In this document: positions 34,161 through 45,768 of the stretch, piece after piece
Layout: the number at the start of each line of letters is the position of its first letter
How positions within the stretch are numbered: the stretch's first letter is position 1
Assembly (NCBI RefSeq): GCF_025024155.1
Contig: NW_026251795.1
Coordinates: 62,001-126,000, forward strand
Source of the DNA: Gamsiella multidivaricata
Lineage: Eukaryota; Mortierellomycota; Mortierellomycetes; Mortierellales; Mortierellaceae
Reading direction: 5' to 3'
DNA length: 64,000 bases
Position numbers and translations under genes: made by a program
The notes under the pieces: generated by a model
What the model saw: the letters and a program-made list of their open reading frames with translations, nothing else
Databases searched by the model: none
Told to the model about the DNA's origin: nothing

Positions 34161-35553
34161 CTAGTTGGATACTGCTACTACTGGTTTGGCAGCCGGTTCA
34201 TAGTCCAATGGCATAAGGTTCTGTTTCATGATCTCGTATGTCGAAAAGAAGATGGAGCATACACAGAACCACCAGAGACTCCTGGGAATGGCGCCTACAA
34301 AGAACGCGCTGTATACGCTCTGGCCATGTCGCATGGATCGAACAACAGCGTTCGAATGCGCGCTCGACTTGAAGGCCTGCATCGCCGCCTGGTTGTACAT
34401 CTCTCTGCTGATGCCCGTCATGGTGATCTCCTGCATGGCGACCTTTGCACCGGCGGCCTTCTTAAAGGTCATGATTCTGGTTCGAATGACGTCCATGGGC
34501 GTCGTAAAGTATCCAGCCAAGAACCCAGAAATCCCTCCGAACAAGGTCGATGTCATCGGTGGAATCTTGACCTCGACGGGTGAGCTGGCGATGTAATTGG
34601 GGTCGGATGTGATCTGGGTGACAAGATTACGGGTGTGGTAAGCCTTGAAATTCTCGTAGGTCGTAAAGAGGATAACCATGAAGGGGCAATCGCGCGCAGT
34701 CGTGCTCCAGAATCCACGGAAGAGTCCTCGTACGCCCTCGTCCCTCAAGACAGCTCTGAAGACATATCCGGCATCGACACCTCCTACTGGTGCATTTGGT
34801 ACGTTGACGTAGTATCCTGTCTGCAGTCTGGAGGTGATGACCTCACGGGGTACCTTGATGACTGAGGAGGCGAGGTCACCGATGATGGCTGAGATGGCTG
34901 TTGCGGGGATGGGCGAGAGGGTTGGGAGCCACCAGGGGTGTTGTGGTGGGTTAAGTCCGGTTTGGAAGCGCGATGTTGGTGGCAAAAGATATGATTTTGT
35001 AAGCTCGTAGAACGAGAACCGTGCACCTCCCTACAACGCAAACAAAACAACAAAGGGCGATAGCAGATTAGATATCAGATAGGCGGAAGGGGGGAAACAC
35101 GCAGATGTCGTCAGTATATTCTTGATTCCCTTACCTGAAGACCAGCACCGATGGAGCTGACGAGGAAGCCCTTTCCAAGCAAGCGGATGGTTTCGCGGGT
35201 AAAGACCGCAGACCAGGCGATGCCTGATCCTCCGGGGACCTGCATTCTGGTCTTGAGAGTATCCAATGGGTGCATTACTGCATATGAGAGCGAAAGGGAA
35301 ACAGCGCCTGCCTGGAAGTGGTCTAGTTGATACAAAGGAGTCCATTGTTAGATCGATTGGGACTGGTGTGGATTCCTGTTGAATCTTTGGATGGTCGAAA
35401 GGGAATACTCTGAGAGCGGTACTTACTCTTGAACTTTTGTGTCTGGGTGTAGGCTGGTGTGTGTACTACTGAAGCAGCATGGGCATGCTGTGCAGCAGCT
35501 GCAGCCTTTGCAGCCTGGGTATAAGGATAGGTCTGTTGTTGTTGCTGCATCAT
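34161..35553 (-). CDS. Mitochondrial carrier (SLC25) family protein
   Basis: The product is a 394-residue solute carrier of the mitochondrial inner membrane. Inferred exons are 35553-35427, 35322-35135 and 35030-34161. Three repeats show the carrier signature: PLDTLKTRMQV, then PREVITSRLQTG, then PMDVIRTRIMTF. In the second repeat Thr replaces the basic residue of the PxExxR/K motif. FQAGAVSLSLSYAVMHPLDT and DLASSVIKVPREV fit odd-numbered helices. GGISGFLAGYFTTPMDV starts the third repeat. The first 40 residues are Gln- and Ala-rich rather than a classical presequence. The pattern resembles the S-adenosylmethionine carrier subgroup, but I cannot fix the substrate from motifs. It starts at the second of two ATGs being equally possible (35553/35550). 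It converges on the SulP gene with 248 bases between them. Confidence 0.85.
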
Positions 35554-35751
35554 GGTGAAGCTGTGTCTTGAGTGGGTGTGTGGGCAGGAGGAGGGAAGGA
35601 AAGGGAGAGGTATTGGTGTCTGAGGATTAGAATGCAAAGGAGGGATGCTGGAAGAGTGGGGAGTAAGGTGTACAGAGACAAGAAAGGATCGAAGGTGTCT
35701 ACTGAATTGAAAGGCGATATGATCTGTCTTTTGTGTGTGTGCGTGTATATG

Positions 35752-35754
<3 letters not shown>

Positions 35755-35832
<78 letters not shown>
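35755..35832. repeat. (GA)39 microsatellite
   Basis: 78 bases of uninterrupted GA, about 200 bases upstream of the carrier start (CT on its coding strand). It probably lies in its leader or core promoter. It is likely polymorphic between strains. Confidence 0.95.
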
Positions 35833-35836
<4 letters not shown>

Positions 35837-36390
35837 GGAGGGGAGGAGTGAGAAAGACAGAGGAGATATAAGCGAGAGTGAGGATTGAAGTGAAGAAGAA
35901 GGAAAAGAAAGAGAGAAATAAAATCCTTCGGTGCCCTTGTAGATGAATAAATAAGCGAATAAACATTGCCCGGAGAAAATAAAAGCTAACGGGTATCTGG
36001 CATGTGGCAGATGAATGAACAGGGAAGTAAACGAAAGAGCTGATAGGGCAGCAGATAGCACGGAGATCCATCTTTGGTTGCACGCGCTGAAAATGAGGGT
36101 GGATTTCCACTCTGTCCAATCAGGTTCGTCATAGGCGTCCCTTATCTCTTGTGCGACACTTAATTGAACAAAAAGGGTCAAAAAGGGTCTGTCAATTGAG
36201 CAAACTGACTCATTTTCAGAGGCCGAACCTGGAAAGCGACTCATCCTTGTCAGCCCTACTCTAATGTTACAGTGTCCCCCACGGACAAAATACAAATACG
36301 CTCAAATACCGCTCCACAAGGCTTGCTTAGTCTACTCTCCATCCAATCCGTTGTAGCTGTGCTATCCCGCCACTTTGTTTGCAACACACG

Positions 36391-36440
36391 GACACACATG
36401 GACACACATGGACACACATGGACACACATGGACGCACATA
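36391..36440. repeat. 10-base tandem repeat GACACACATG
   Basis: Four exact copies at 36391-36430 and one degenerate copy to 36440, followed by a short CA-rich run. No regulatory protein motif is recognised. Confidence 0.9.
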
Positions 36441-37076
36441 AACACAACGCACACACACACCCACGGTGCTATCTCTTGTCGGCCAATCAATCGATCGATC
36501 GATCCGACTAGACAAGCGAAGGGAGTTGGTACCACTTGCCTCAGCAGAACAGAGCCTGAGTTGTGTGGTTGTGTGTCAATTGCTCCCCATATATGGCAGT
36601 GGACTGTTAAGCGGAGGTTCCCCAATTGGCCCTCAGTCGACTTCCAGTGTGGGATTTACCTGAACAAGGTTCAGTCAGCGAATGTTGGTCGACATATACG
36701 GTGCGGCAGGGTACTCTGCACAGGTGCTTGTCGGCGGTGGTGGAAGCATGCAATGCAACATTGCGGCATGCAGATGCACGGTCTTCCTTTGTTGTGGTCA
36801 AACACACCTTTTCTTTGTGCATATTGAAGCGACACGCCACCAAAAAAGCGTCTATGCAAGACTCCAGCACCTCAGCGCTCCAGCACGGATTCAAATTCTG
36901 CATTCCTCCTCCTTCATAAACCTCACAAACTTCACCTCCTTTACCTCCTCCCTTTCTTCCCCCAAGCTTCACCTCCCTTTCCTCCCTTTCCTTTTCACTC
37001 CTTTTTCTCCTCTCACGTCAATAGTGTCTATCCATTCTGTCATCTCTTCGGCAATAACACGTCCTTCCTTTGTACA

Positions 37077-39438
37077 ATGGCACTGCCCGGAAGCACACTC
37101 CGCTCAGGTATGTATTCAAATGGAATGAAAAGTGTCCGAATCGCCTGCGCGGCCACCCTCAGCTCTCATAATCAATGCTCACCTCCACCCTACCTCTCAA
37201 TGCCGCCGGCACCGCCACAGAATACCCGAGCTCAGACTCAGCCCTCGCTCCACCCTCACCATTCATCTCAACTCAGCCTCACCGAGCCTTTCTCACTCCT
37301 CTAAAGTCAAGGGAACATCGAGGACTATTATCAGGGATGTTGCCACCACTACAGGACATAGCTGTTGCTGCTCGCGGCCGTTACAGCTCCAGAAAAGAAA
37401 GAAGAAAGTCCTTTACCTCACCATATCCCCAACCCAGAAGCCCATTCACAACAACATCAAGGACCTCATTGCAGTTCGGCCAGTTGACACCACCAAAGTC
37501 CGCCGAACTCCCCTCTTTCACAGACAGCGAAGTGGACATGCATGGGAAGTACGTTGTGTCACCATGCCACATAGAAAGACGCTCGAGAACGAAAGGCTTT
37601 ATCTACCTTCCTTGTAAGTGCCCAACCCTGCTTTTTTGTGATCCTAAGACTTGTATCATTGAAATAGCCATCGAGAAGTACTGAGAGCCCTGACCATGTG
37701 CACCCATCTTTCATGACATGGTAGACCGCGTCGAAATACCAAAGCCCCCAGATTTCACACAGATCGCCATGTCCAACAGGGAGCGATCCACTCGACATAA
37801 ATCGAGAATTCCTCGGCCGATTATCAAGCGTACTTCATCGAACCTTTCTTCCCGGAGGATTTCGTCTGGAGCTTCATCACTTTTTGCAACCCCGGTTCGT
37901 GAGAGTGACGACAAGGTTAAGAACCCATTCCTCGTTCCCGCTCAATCGCTCACCATCACCACCACCAAGAGCATTTATGCAACATCTCAGTGGCGATCGG
38001 AATTTCCTCATCATGTGTCACAGGAGTATCTCGAGGCACTGTTTTCATCTGACCAGTATGGTGAGGATAGCCCCATTCTTGCCTTTGTCAGTCAGTACAC
38101 TCAGTCAGTACATAGCGTGTTTCAGACGTGGTAATTGACGCCGTGTTATGCAATAGTGCCACTCAGGGCGTCCCTCACAGCTGCGGTTGACAGCGCCAGT
38201 TACCTCGATATGAGATATGACGTCAACGGAACTATACTTGGTGCTGGCGAGTTCTCAGAGGTGGTCAAGGTACAAGATCGTGTGACGAAGGAGCTGTTCG
38301 CTGTCAAGAAGCTGAAAAAATCTGTCCAGGGAGTTATGGAGAGGTAAGACGTCGTAGGGCATTTTCAGGGCGGCTGCATTAATGCAATGTTTTTTTCTCT
38401 TGTATGAACGCGTTCAATTTCTCTGCATTGCATAGGAAACGATTTTTAGCAGAGGCTAGGAATATGTGGAAGATCGGGCACCCAAACGTGGTATCGTTGC
38501 TCGGTGTTTGGGAACAAAGAGCAAAAATATACATGCGGATGGAATTGTGCAGATCCGAAAGGTATGTCCCGATCTCATTCCAAACTGCTGTGCTTAGCCA
38601 TAAGTGCACCGGCAAACAAACTAATGTTTGACTTATCCACAACACTGTAGCCTCAGATCTGCAATGGCCTCGCACATGAAATATGGTGGATTCAATGAAG
38701 GATATATCTGGCGATCTCTGCGGGATATCTCGTCAGTAAGTCCCTTCTCTTAGTTTGTTCATAATGAGAGCATTCGCAATCTGTCTTGATACCGTGGGAA
38801 AGTAAAGAAACTCAATTTTGTGTCATTCTGTCAAGCAGGGTTTGCAGGCGATCCATGAGAGCAACATTGTTCATCTCGACATCAAGCCTGAGAATATCTT
38901 TATCGGCTCAGCAGGAAGTCTCAAGGTTGGTGATTTCGGTCACTCGGTCATGCTTCCGCTTCAGGATGCGGATGGACTTGAAGGCGATCGACGTTACATG
39001 GCTCCAGAGCTTCTTTACGGACATTGCAATACGTATTCAGACATTTTCAGTCTCGGAATCATGGTCTACGAAATGATCAGCAATCGATGCAGTGAGCTCC
39101 CAGGCGAGGGGCGCGAATGGCACAGTCTGCGAGAAGGAGATATCGATTTCACTGCAGGACAGTATTGTTACGCAAATTTGGAAGCACAAAGCAGCCATGT
39201 TGAGCGCGATCTCTCAAGTCCAGCGCCAACCCTGTCATTGTCAGCCACAGTGGATCTCAGGATTAAAACATGTCGCAAAAACTTTTGCAAGGAGTTGTTT
39301 GATCTTGTGAAAGAGATGATGCAGCCAATTTGTGAGAAACGACTGCAAGCAGCAGCGATTTGTGCCCTGGCGGAGCAGGCGGGCACCAGGTTCAGTATAT
39401 CTTCAGAACTGCAGGCATACTATTCTCTGCCCACATAG
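37077..39438 (+). CDS. Wee1-like protein kinase
   Basis: The product is a 596-residue kinase resembling Wee1, which delays mitosis by phosphorylating a tyrosine in CDK1. Inferred exons are 37077-37107, 37221-37613, 37725-38130, 38194-38343, 38436-38561, 38651-38735 and 38839-39438. The N-terminal 280 residues are Ser/Thr/Pro-rich, with several possible CDK sites (TPLK, RSPF, TPPK). The kinase domain has a glycine loop GAGEFSEVVKV (about residue 293), FAVKKLKK, and helix-C FLAEARNMWKIGHPNVVSLL. The catalytic loop is NIVHLDIKPENIFI (HLD, as in Wee1 rather than HRD). Then come GDFGHSV and the Wee1-typical EGDRRYMAPELL. Animal Wee1 usually has DLG where this has DFG. Exon 1 is only 31 nt, and its junctions and those of exon 3 are the least certain. 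Confidence 0.8.
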
Positions 39439-40089
39439 TTCTTCAGGACGGAATAAAAGAATAAAAAAAATAAGAAAAAGAAAAAAAGCGCAATCCTGCC
39501 TCGCTCAAAGGGGAAAGAGCTCTCGTACAGTCCACCGAGGGGTCTTGTGGTAACCCTTCCATGGTGATCTTGCATCTAGTTGTCTTCCCAGAAGCTTTGT
39601 TTATGTCACATGATAGTCCAAATGCGGACAGCTCTTTCTGGGTGGCCAGCGAGAGGCAAGTTTCCGATCACAAAAACGAAGCAACAGGGGCAAGACGGCT
39701 CATTCATTCTTACTTCCCCACACTTTCCTGGCCCCTCCGACCTTCCGCCAATCCTCCTCCCCTTCGCTCCTGAATCACTGTCTGAACAGCCTTCCCGGGA
39801 TCCTCTTGTCTTTCTCCCCTGTGCCCTGAACAGCTAGTGATCCATTTGTTGGCCTGATCCACTCTTTACGAAATTCTATATACACACTGCAGGTACCGAC
39901 CGAGATCTCATGACAGATCAGTTTTGGCTCTTTGGCAGTGTGCCTCTTTCACGCAACTGAACCTATGCCAAAGTAACCAGGAGCACTATTAACCAGTGTC
40001 TTTTCATTCTTTTGTTTTTTACGTGATCACTATCTGTCCGTGCTGTCTATCCTGCTCTGTACCTGAATTTGATCGGGCAACACATAGTC
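39439..40089. other. Spacer between Wee1-like and Clu genes
   Basis: AATAAA copies at about 39452 and 39460 likely end the kinase transcript. The rest is the promoter and leader of the Clu gene. No gene is supported. Confidence 0.5.
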
Positions 40090-43000
40090 ATGACAGAACC
40101 AACCCTTGAGCAGACCGTTCCTGAGACTGCCGTTGCTGCCGAGCAAGAGATTCAAGGTGCGCGCGCAAACGTCGAGCTTGATTATCTCTTCTTGAACGTT
40201 GAATTTGCTTATGGTGGTTCTCTTCCATTACTAACATATCGACTTCACTTGGTGCTCATGTTTGTAGAGATCGAAGACGCTGGTGCCGAGGAGTTCTACC
40301 AGATCACGATCAACCTTCCCAACAAGGGTGGCAAAGTCCAGGTCATTGTATGTGCAGTTCCTATTTCCTCTCTTCTTGAAGCGGTGTCATTCGATACCTG
40401 TTGACTCATCCAAATCACTGACTGCTGTATATCGTTTTTGCTTCTTCGATTTGAAGGCAAGCCCTCATGAAGCGATCCAGGATGTTCGTCAGTCGATCGT
40501 CGAGTCCACAGAGACCTGCATCCATTCCTGCTTCTCTCTCGCATTTAATGGCACAAAATTGAATGACTTTATGGAGCTGGGAGATGTTGAGGGAATCACA
40601 CCTGACAGCGAACTAGAGCTTGTCCTCAGTAAGTTGGGCTACCCATACATCCTGCAGACAATCGGACAAGAGAGGAAAAGCAGCAGATGCACATGAAGAT
40701 TAATATTCCGTCTGTATTTTATTGACACTGCCGCTAGACAACTACACGGAACGCGAGGCAAGGATCCACGTCAACCGCCTGCGCGATCTGCTTGCTGGAC
40801 CTGCGAAGCTGAATATCAACGCTGTCGGCATCGATCCCGCCATGTCCTTCTTGTCGACCGTATCTGGCCATGTCGGTAAGGTGTTTGTTACTCTCAGCTG
40901 TGCTGATGAATCGACCTAACCCAGTATCTTTGAAAGCTGCGTTACTGACCGTAAGAATGCTTCTTGGGTTGAATTTAATACAATGTAATGCAATCCAATA
41001 GAGGAGACGCCCATCGACAATTCGACTTATGAGACCACACCCGCGACTGTATTCTCCAAGTTCGATCTCAATGCGTCTACAGCTCTTTCGGATTTTGTGC
41101 CCAGGGGTCTGGAGAGAACGCCTGTTCAGTGTGTCAAGAGCATTGCCCTATCTGGATGGAACCCTCCTCCACACCATCTCAGACTTCGTGGAGATCTCAT
41201 GTACCTGATCGTCACCACCCTGGAGGGCGAAACTGTTCAGATTACATCTACTGCCACTGGATTCCATGTCAACAAGTCAACCTCCAACCACTTTGATCCA
41301 ACGCCTCGCCAGGATGCAAAGGCTGCCAGCGACCACTCTTTGATCGTTCTGCTGGAGAAGGTCTCGCCCATGTTTGCCACGAACTTCAAGAAGCTACAGG
41401 AGTTCATCACCCGCCACCACATGCTCGAGGTTCTCCCCGTCACGACAGCTCAGCCTGCTTATCCTTGGGCCATTCAGCCTGCCCCCCACACCTTTGACCC
41501 CACTCGTCCCTCTGAGGCGTATCTCAACTACGGAACGGACTCTGTTGACAGCTTGCGCGACTGGAACGACGAGATCCAATCCCACCGTGAGCTCCCCCGC
41601 GCCAACCTTCAGGAGCGCGTCATGCGGGATCGTTTTTTGAACAAGATCAACGCCGATTTTGCTGACGCTGCAGTTCGTGGTGCTATGGATGTTGTCAACG
41701 GCAATGTTGTTCCATTGAACCCCCTGGAGGGGGAGGAATCCCACATGTACGTCTACAACAACATCTTTTTCAGCAAGGGCTTTGATGGACGCAACACATT
41801 CGAGAAGCTGGGTGGCGATGATGCAGCCCACGTTGCCACTGGCAAGGATTTGGAGGGTGTTCGTGCCTTGAATGGAGTCGATGTCGAAGGTCTTTACACT
41901 CTGGGAACCGTTGTGGTCGATTACAAGGGTGTTCGTGTTGTTGCCCAGTCGATCGTTCCTGGTATTTTCAGGCAGCAAGAGGAGTCTTCGATCGTCTATG
42001 GCTCGGTGGATAATGGTCCCCAAGTTAAGTCGGACGAGAAGTTCCACGAGATCTTGGGCCAGGCCGCTAAGGCTCTGCACCTGGCTGAGCACGCTGTCGA
42101 AAATGGCGAGGACAAGTCCACCAACCTCTGGACGTCTTTTGACACCAAGGGCCTTATGGGTGCTGATGGCCGTCGTTACCTCCTCGACCTCTACCGTCTC
42201 AACCCTGTCGATATCGAGTTCTTGGAGAACGATGTTGCTGCCAAGGACGGCATGCCTGAATACCCGCACAAGATGACTTTGATGAGACCTGAGTTGATGC
42301 TGTTGTTCTGGGAGCACAAGCTGCGTGCGTGGGTCCAGGAGCGTGCATTGCAGATCCAGAAGCGCGCTGAGGAGAAGAAGGCCCAGGAAGGCAAGTCCGA
42401 GGCCAAGGATGGAAAGACTGAGGAGAAGACTGAGAAGACCGATGTTAAGAAAGAGGACGAGCCTACTGAGGCCAAGAAGGAGGACTCCAAGGAGGAGGCA
42501 GCAGCTCCTACCAATCCTGAGGATGATGTCAACATTCTTGACTTTGACCTCTCTTTCAATGTCGATGCCTTTACTTCTGTCAAGACCCCTGCCGAGAGTG
42601 CCAGCGCCAAGGCAGAGCAGGAGAACGCTGTCCGTGAAGCATCAAAGTTTTTGCGCGAGAACGTCATTGGCGTCCTGGTATGCTCCTTGCTCCCTCCCCT
42701 GGGTGTTCAATATTTGTTTCCGGTCTACAATACATTGCCAAGTGTTCTAACCTGCTTTCACGCTATCTTAATAGCTCCAAGACTTTACGGCATACATTGT
42801 GTCGCCCATTGACGGTGGCTCGCTGACCAAGGCCATGCATCGCCGGGGTATCAACATGAGATACCTTGGACGTATTGCCACCTTAGCCAAGGAGAGCAAG
42901 GAGTTGGCTTTGGTCCATATCCACTACTTGGCCATGCAGGAGATGGTGGTCCGATCTGTTAAGCGCATCATCCGCAAGGCCCTTCGCGGTCTGCCCACGA

Positions 43001-44590
43001 CTCACATTCCCGACTGCATCTCTCATATCCTGAACTGCTTGCTGGGTCATGAGGTCAATGCCAGCCCTGTTGCCACACTGGCCCAGGACGGACATTCATA
43101 TGCCGCGTTCACCCCTGAAAGCCTGCGCGAGAGCATTCAGAACGAGGTTTTGTTGCGTTACCGCTTCCGATTGCCTGAGGACTTTGTCAAGAACATCGCC
43201 AAGGATAAGAAGATTGCCCTATTGAGAGACATCTGTCTCCGTGCCGGTATCCAGGTCGAGGCTCGTGATTATATCTTTGCCCCTGCTACAGATTCTGAGG
43301 CCACTCCCGCTACCGCTGATGCTTCGCCTGCTGTTACTGCTACTTCTCTTCCCAAGAAGGGCAATAAGCAGAACAAGTCTGAGAAGAACCAGGAGAAGCA
43401 GGCCCGCATTGTCGCCAAGTCCAAGAAGCGCGCCACGACCTTTGAACCCAGCGATATCCTCACTCTCCTGCCACTCGTCAAGCAGGCCTCGACTCGTTCA
43501 AGCTATGCAGATGAGGCCTTTGAGGCCGGCAAGACCAGCCTGGCCCAGGGTCATCGTCAGCTGGGATTGGAATTGTTGTTGGAGTCCTTGGCGCTACATG
43601 AGCAGACGTATGGTTTCTTGCATCCGGAGACTGCGCGCTGCTACCAGGCATTGGCGATGATCTACTACCACTCGGATGAGAGGGACGTTGCTCTGGAGTT
43701 CCAGCGCAAGGCGGTCATCGTGTCTGAGAGGACATTAGGAGTGGATTCACCCGAGGCGTTGCACAACTACTTGAATTTGGGTCTGTTTGAGCACGCGTCA
43801 GGTCGCACGCTGACGGCGCTCAAGTATCTGAAGCACGCTATCCAGTACTGGGATCTGATCTATGGCAAGAACCACCCGGATTCGTCGACGGCCGATAACA
43901 ACATTGCGGTGATGCTGCAGTCGCTCCGGGACTTTGATAACTCGTGCCTGTTCTTCGAGCGGGCCAAGGAGACGCAGGAGTTGGCACATGGCAAGGAACA
44001 TGTTATTGTGGCGAACTGCCACCATGTCCTTGCCAAGGCCTATGCTCTCAAGGGCGACTTTGAGACGGCGGTCAAAGAGGAGCAGCTTGCCTATGACATG
44101 TTTTTGAAGCTTGTAAGTTTTTCATGAACGCGATTTTATTGGCTGGTTATACAGTGTCTAGGAATATCTGAAGCGACGCGATTTATGCTTCCTTTCTTTG
44201 CCTACATTTTCGTATTTATTTTAGGCCGGCGCTGATGATGTAAGGACAAAGGAGGCGGAGCTGTGGTTGCAGGAGCTGAAGAACACGGCCGAGTTCACAG
44301 TGAACCAGGCGTTGTACGAGAAGGCAGCGTTGGAGCAGCAGCAGCAACAGCAGCAGGCGATTAACCGGGCGACGTCGCTGTCGGCGACTGCGGCAGCGGC
44401 AGCGACCAAGGCAGCACTTGCAGAGGCGGCCATCCGGGCAGCGAATGCAGATGCGCAGGTGGGATCGAAGGGTCACTTGTCGTTGAATGAGTTGCTGGAC
44501 TATATCAACAGCCAGCCCCAGGGATCTTCGAGTGGAAAGAACAAGAAGAGCAAGGCGAACGCGGCCAAGCGTGCTATCAGCAAGAAGTAA
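40090..44590 (+). CDS. Clustered mitochondria protein (Clu1/TIF31 family)
   Basis: The product is a 1278-residue cytosolic protein of the CLU family, which keeps mitochondria evenly spread, binds mRNAs of nuclear-encoded mitochondrial proteins and co-purifies with eIF3 in yeast. Inferred exons are 40090-40156, 40268-40347, 40457-40628, 40738-40875, 41002-42677, 42775-44112 and 44225-44590. Domains in order: a ubiquitin-like CLU-N part (about 25-130), the Clu domain (about 338-600, from LRDWNDEIQSHRELP), and a charged Lys/Glu linker (about 600-670). Then come the TIF31/eIF3-p135-like part (about 680-860, with MHRRGINMRYLGRIA), TPR repeats (about 945-1130, with HPETARCYQALAMIYYHSD) and a Gln/Ala-rich, Lys-rich tail. 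Length matches the family. The first ATG is at 40090, and an upstream in-frame TTG was not used. AATAAA is at 44854. Confidence 0.95.
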
Positions 44591-44853
44591 AAGAAGAGGC
44601 AGGCACGCGTGTATAGACCAACCAAGGGAGGGATCGATTGATCCCACTTGTGTGCGTGTTCTTTTCTCCCATTTTTTTTTTTTTTTTTTTTTTTTTTTGG
44701 TTTATGGTTTTTTTTTGGTTTTTGTTTCTCATTCAGGTTATATTGTCAAGTTCATTATTATCATGTTCACATCGTTATTGGTCATTTTATTTCTTCTTTA
44801 TTCTTTTGTTGCGGTTTTGTTTGAATGCTTGCAGGAGGAAAGTATATAATGGT

Positions 44854-44859
44854 AATAAA
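44854..44859 (+). terminator. Candidate poly(A) signal, Clu gene
   Basis: AATAAA lies 264 bases after the stop, beyond the T27 run. An earlier, unseen signal variant may be used instead. Confidence 0.3.
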
Positions 44860-45463
44860 AGGCACTAAAGAAACGTAGCGGATAAACTTGTGTTGCAGTA
44901 CTTTTTGCATGTGGAATGGGGGCCAGTGCAGTTCGATCTGATAACCATAAGGGACAATCCCGGTCATGATTAAGAAGGTATAGTCTACGTGCTGTATGTA
45001 CGTGCTTTGTTGTGCGTGTGTCGAGGAAGAGAAAAATAAAAATTATGACCATAAAAGTCCTTGTTCCCGCAGTTTCGACCCACGCCTCCTTCCCTCATGG
45101 TTTGGTTAGACTAGCTGCTTACCTGCTGTTGTCTCTCGAGAGACAGCGAGACAAAGAAGATCGCCAGGCCCATTAGTAATTCAAACTCCTCCGCCGCATT
45201 TTTTAGTTGACCCAACATGTATACCAGGCACAAAACAAAAAAAAGCAAAAAAAAAAAGTGCCTGCAAGTGTAGTACAAGCAAAAGGATGACCCGTGTCGT
45301 TCTCTTTTCGCTGACCTTTTGTGGAAAGAAAAAAAAAAAAGACGAAAAGAAGGGTGAGAAGGAAAAAAGAAAAAAAAACGAGAGAAAACGAGGAGGGCGC
45401 TGCGGCATAGAGGGCACCATATTTTTTTATTTCTCTAGTGCAGAGCGTAGCACAGGTTCTTCC

Positions 45464-45503
45464 ATCTGATAAGCAAGTCGTCCAATAGGCAGTGTTATCA
45501 GAT
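45464..45503. promoter_or_regulatory. Inverted pair of ATCTGATAA (iron-GATA-type) sites
   Basis: ATCTGATAA is at 45464-45472 on the plus strand. Its exact reverse complement TTATCAGAT is at 45495-45503, with 22 bases between, 265-305 bases upstream of the Ftr1 ATG. ATCWGATAA is the known target of fungal iron-responsive GATA repressors (SreA/Sre1/Urbs1 type). A role in iron repression of this gene is inferred. Confidence 0.55.
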
Positions 45504-45768
45504 CCTTTTTAAACAACCCCCCCTTCCCCCCCTCTCCCTTCCTCCCTTCCCCTGGTTTCCCACTCTCTTTACCTCTCTCTTTACCTCTCTCCCGTTTTTT
45601 CGACTTTCACGCACTTGTCCACCACGGCTACTTTCCCACACTTGTCCATTTCCTCATTCACTTCTTGCTGCTCATTCATTCCTCTGCTCACATACACCTC
45701 CCACTCGATTCGCACCCCTCTTCGAAGCGGATACAACGACTTTACCATCCACACAGATTAATTCAAAA

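Larger units (their letters stand above)
35554..37076. other. Divergent intergenic region with microsatellites
   Basis: Promoter region shared by the carrier (-) and the Wee1-like kinase (+). It contains a long (GA)n run and a 10-base tandem repeat, listed separately. A (TCGA)n palindromic run lies at about 36489-36502, and a CT-rich leader at about 36950-37020. No gene is supported. Confidence 0.5.
44591..45768. other. Intergenic region holding the Ftr1 promoter
   Basis: A T27 run follows the Clu stop at 44672-44698. A purine-rich stretch with A runs lies at 45230-45410. An inverted pair of ATCTGATAA sites is at 45464-45503. A strongly pyrimidine-rich core follows at about 45516-45600, with a repeated CTCTCTTTAC word. 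No gene is supported. Confidence 0.55.

Noticed and set aside
35572..35871. Arg-Glu repeat frame on the plus strand and Leu-Ser repeat frames on the minus strand
   Set aside because: Produced by translating the (GA)39 microsatellite; no start context or homology.
36391..36440. Short regular repeats considered as a CRISPR array
   Set aside because: Direct tandem copies without spacers, in a eukaryotic genome; not CRISPR.
41394..42317. 307-codon minus-strand frame
   Set aside because: Antisense to the Clu domain exon of the Clu gene.
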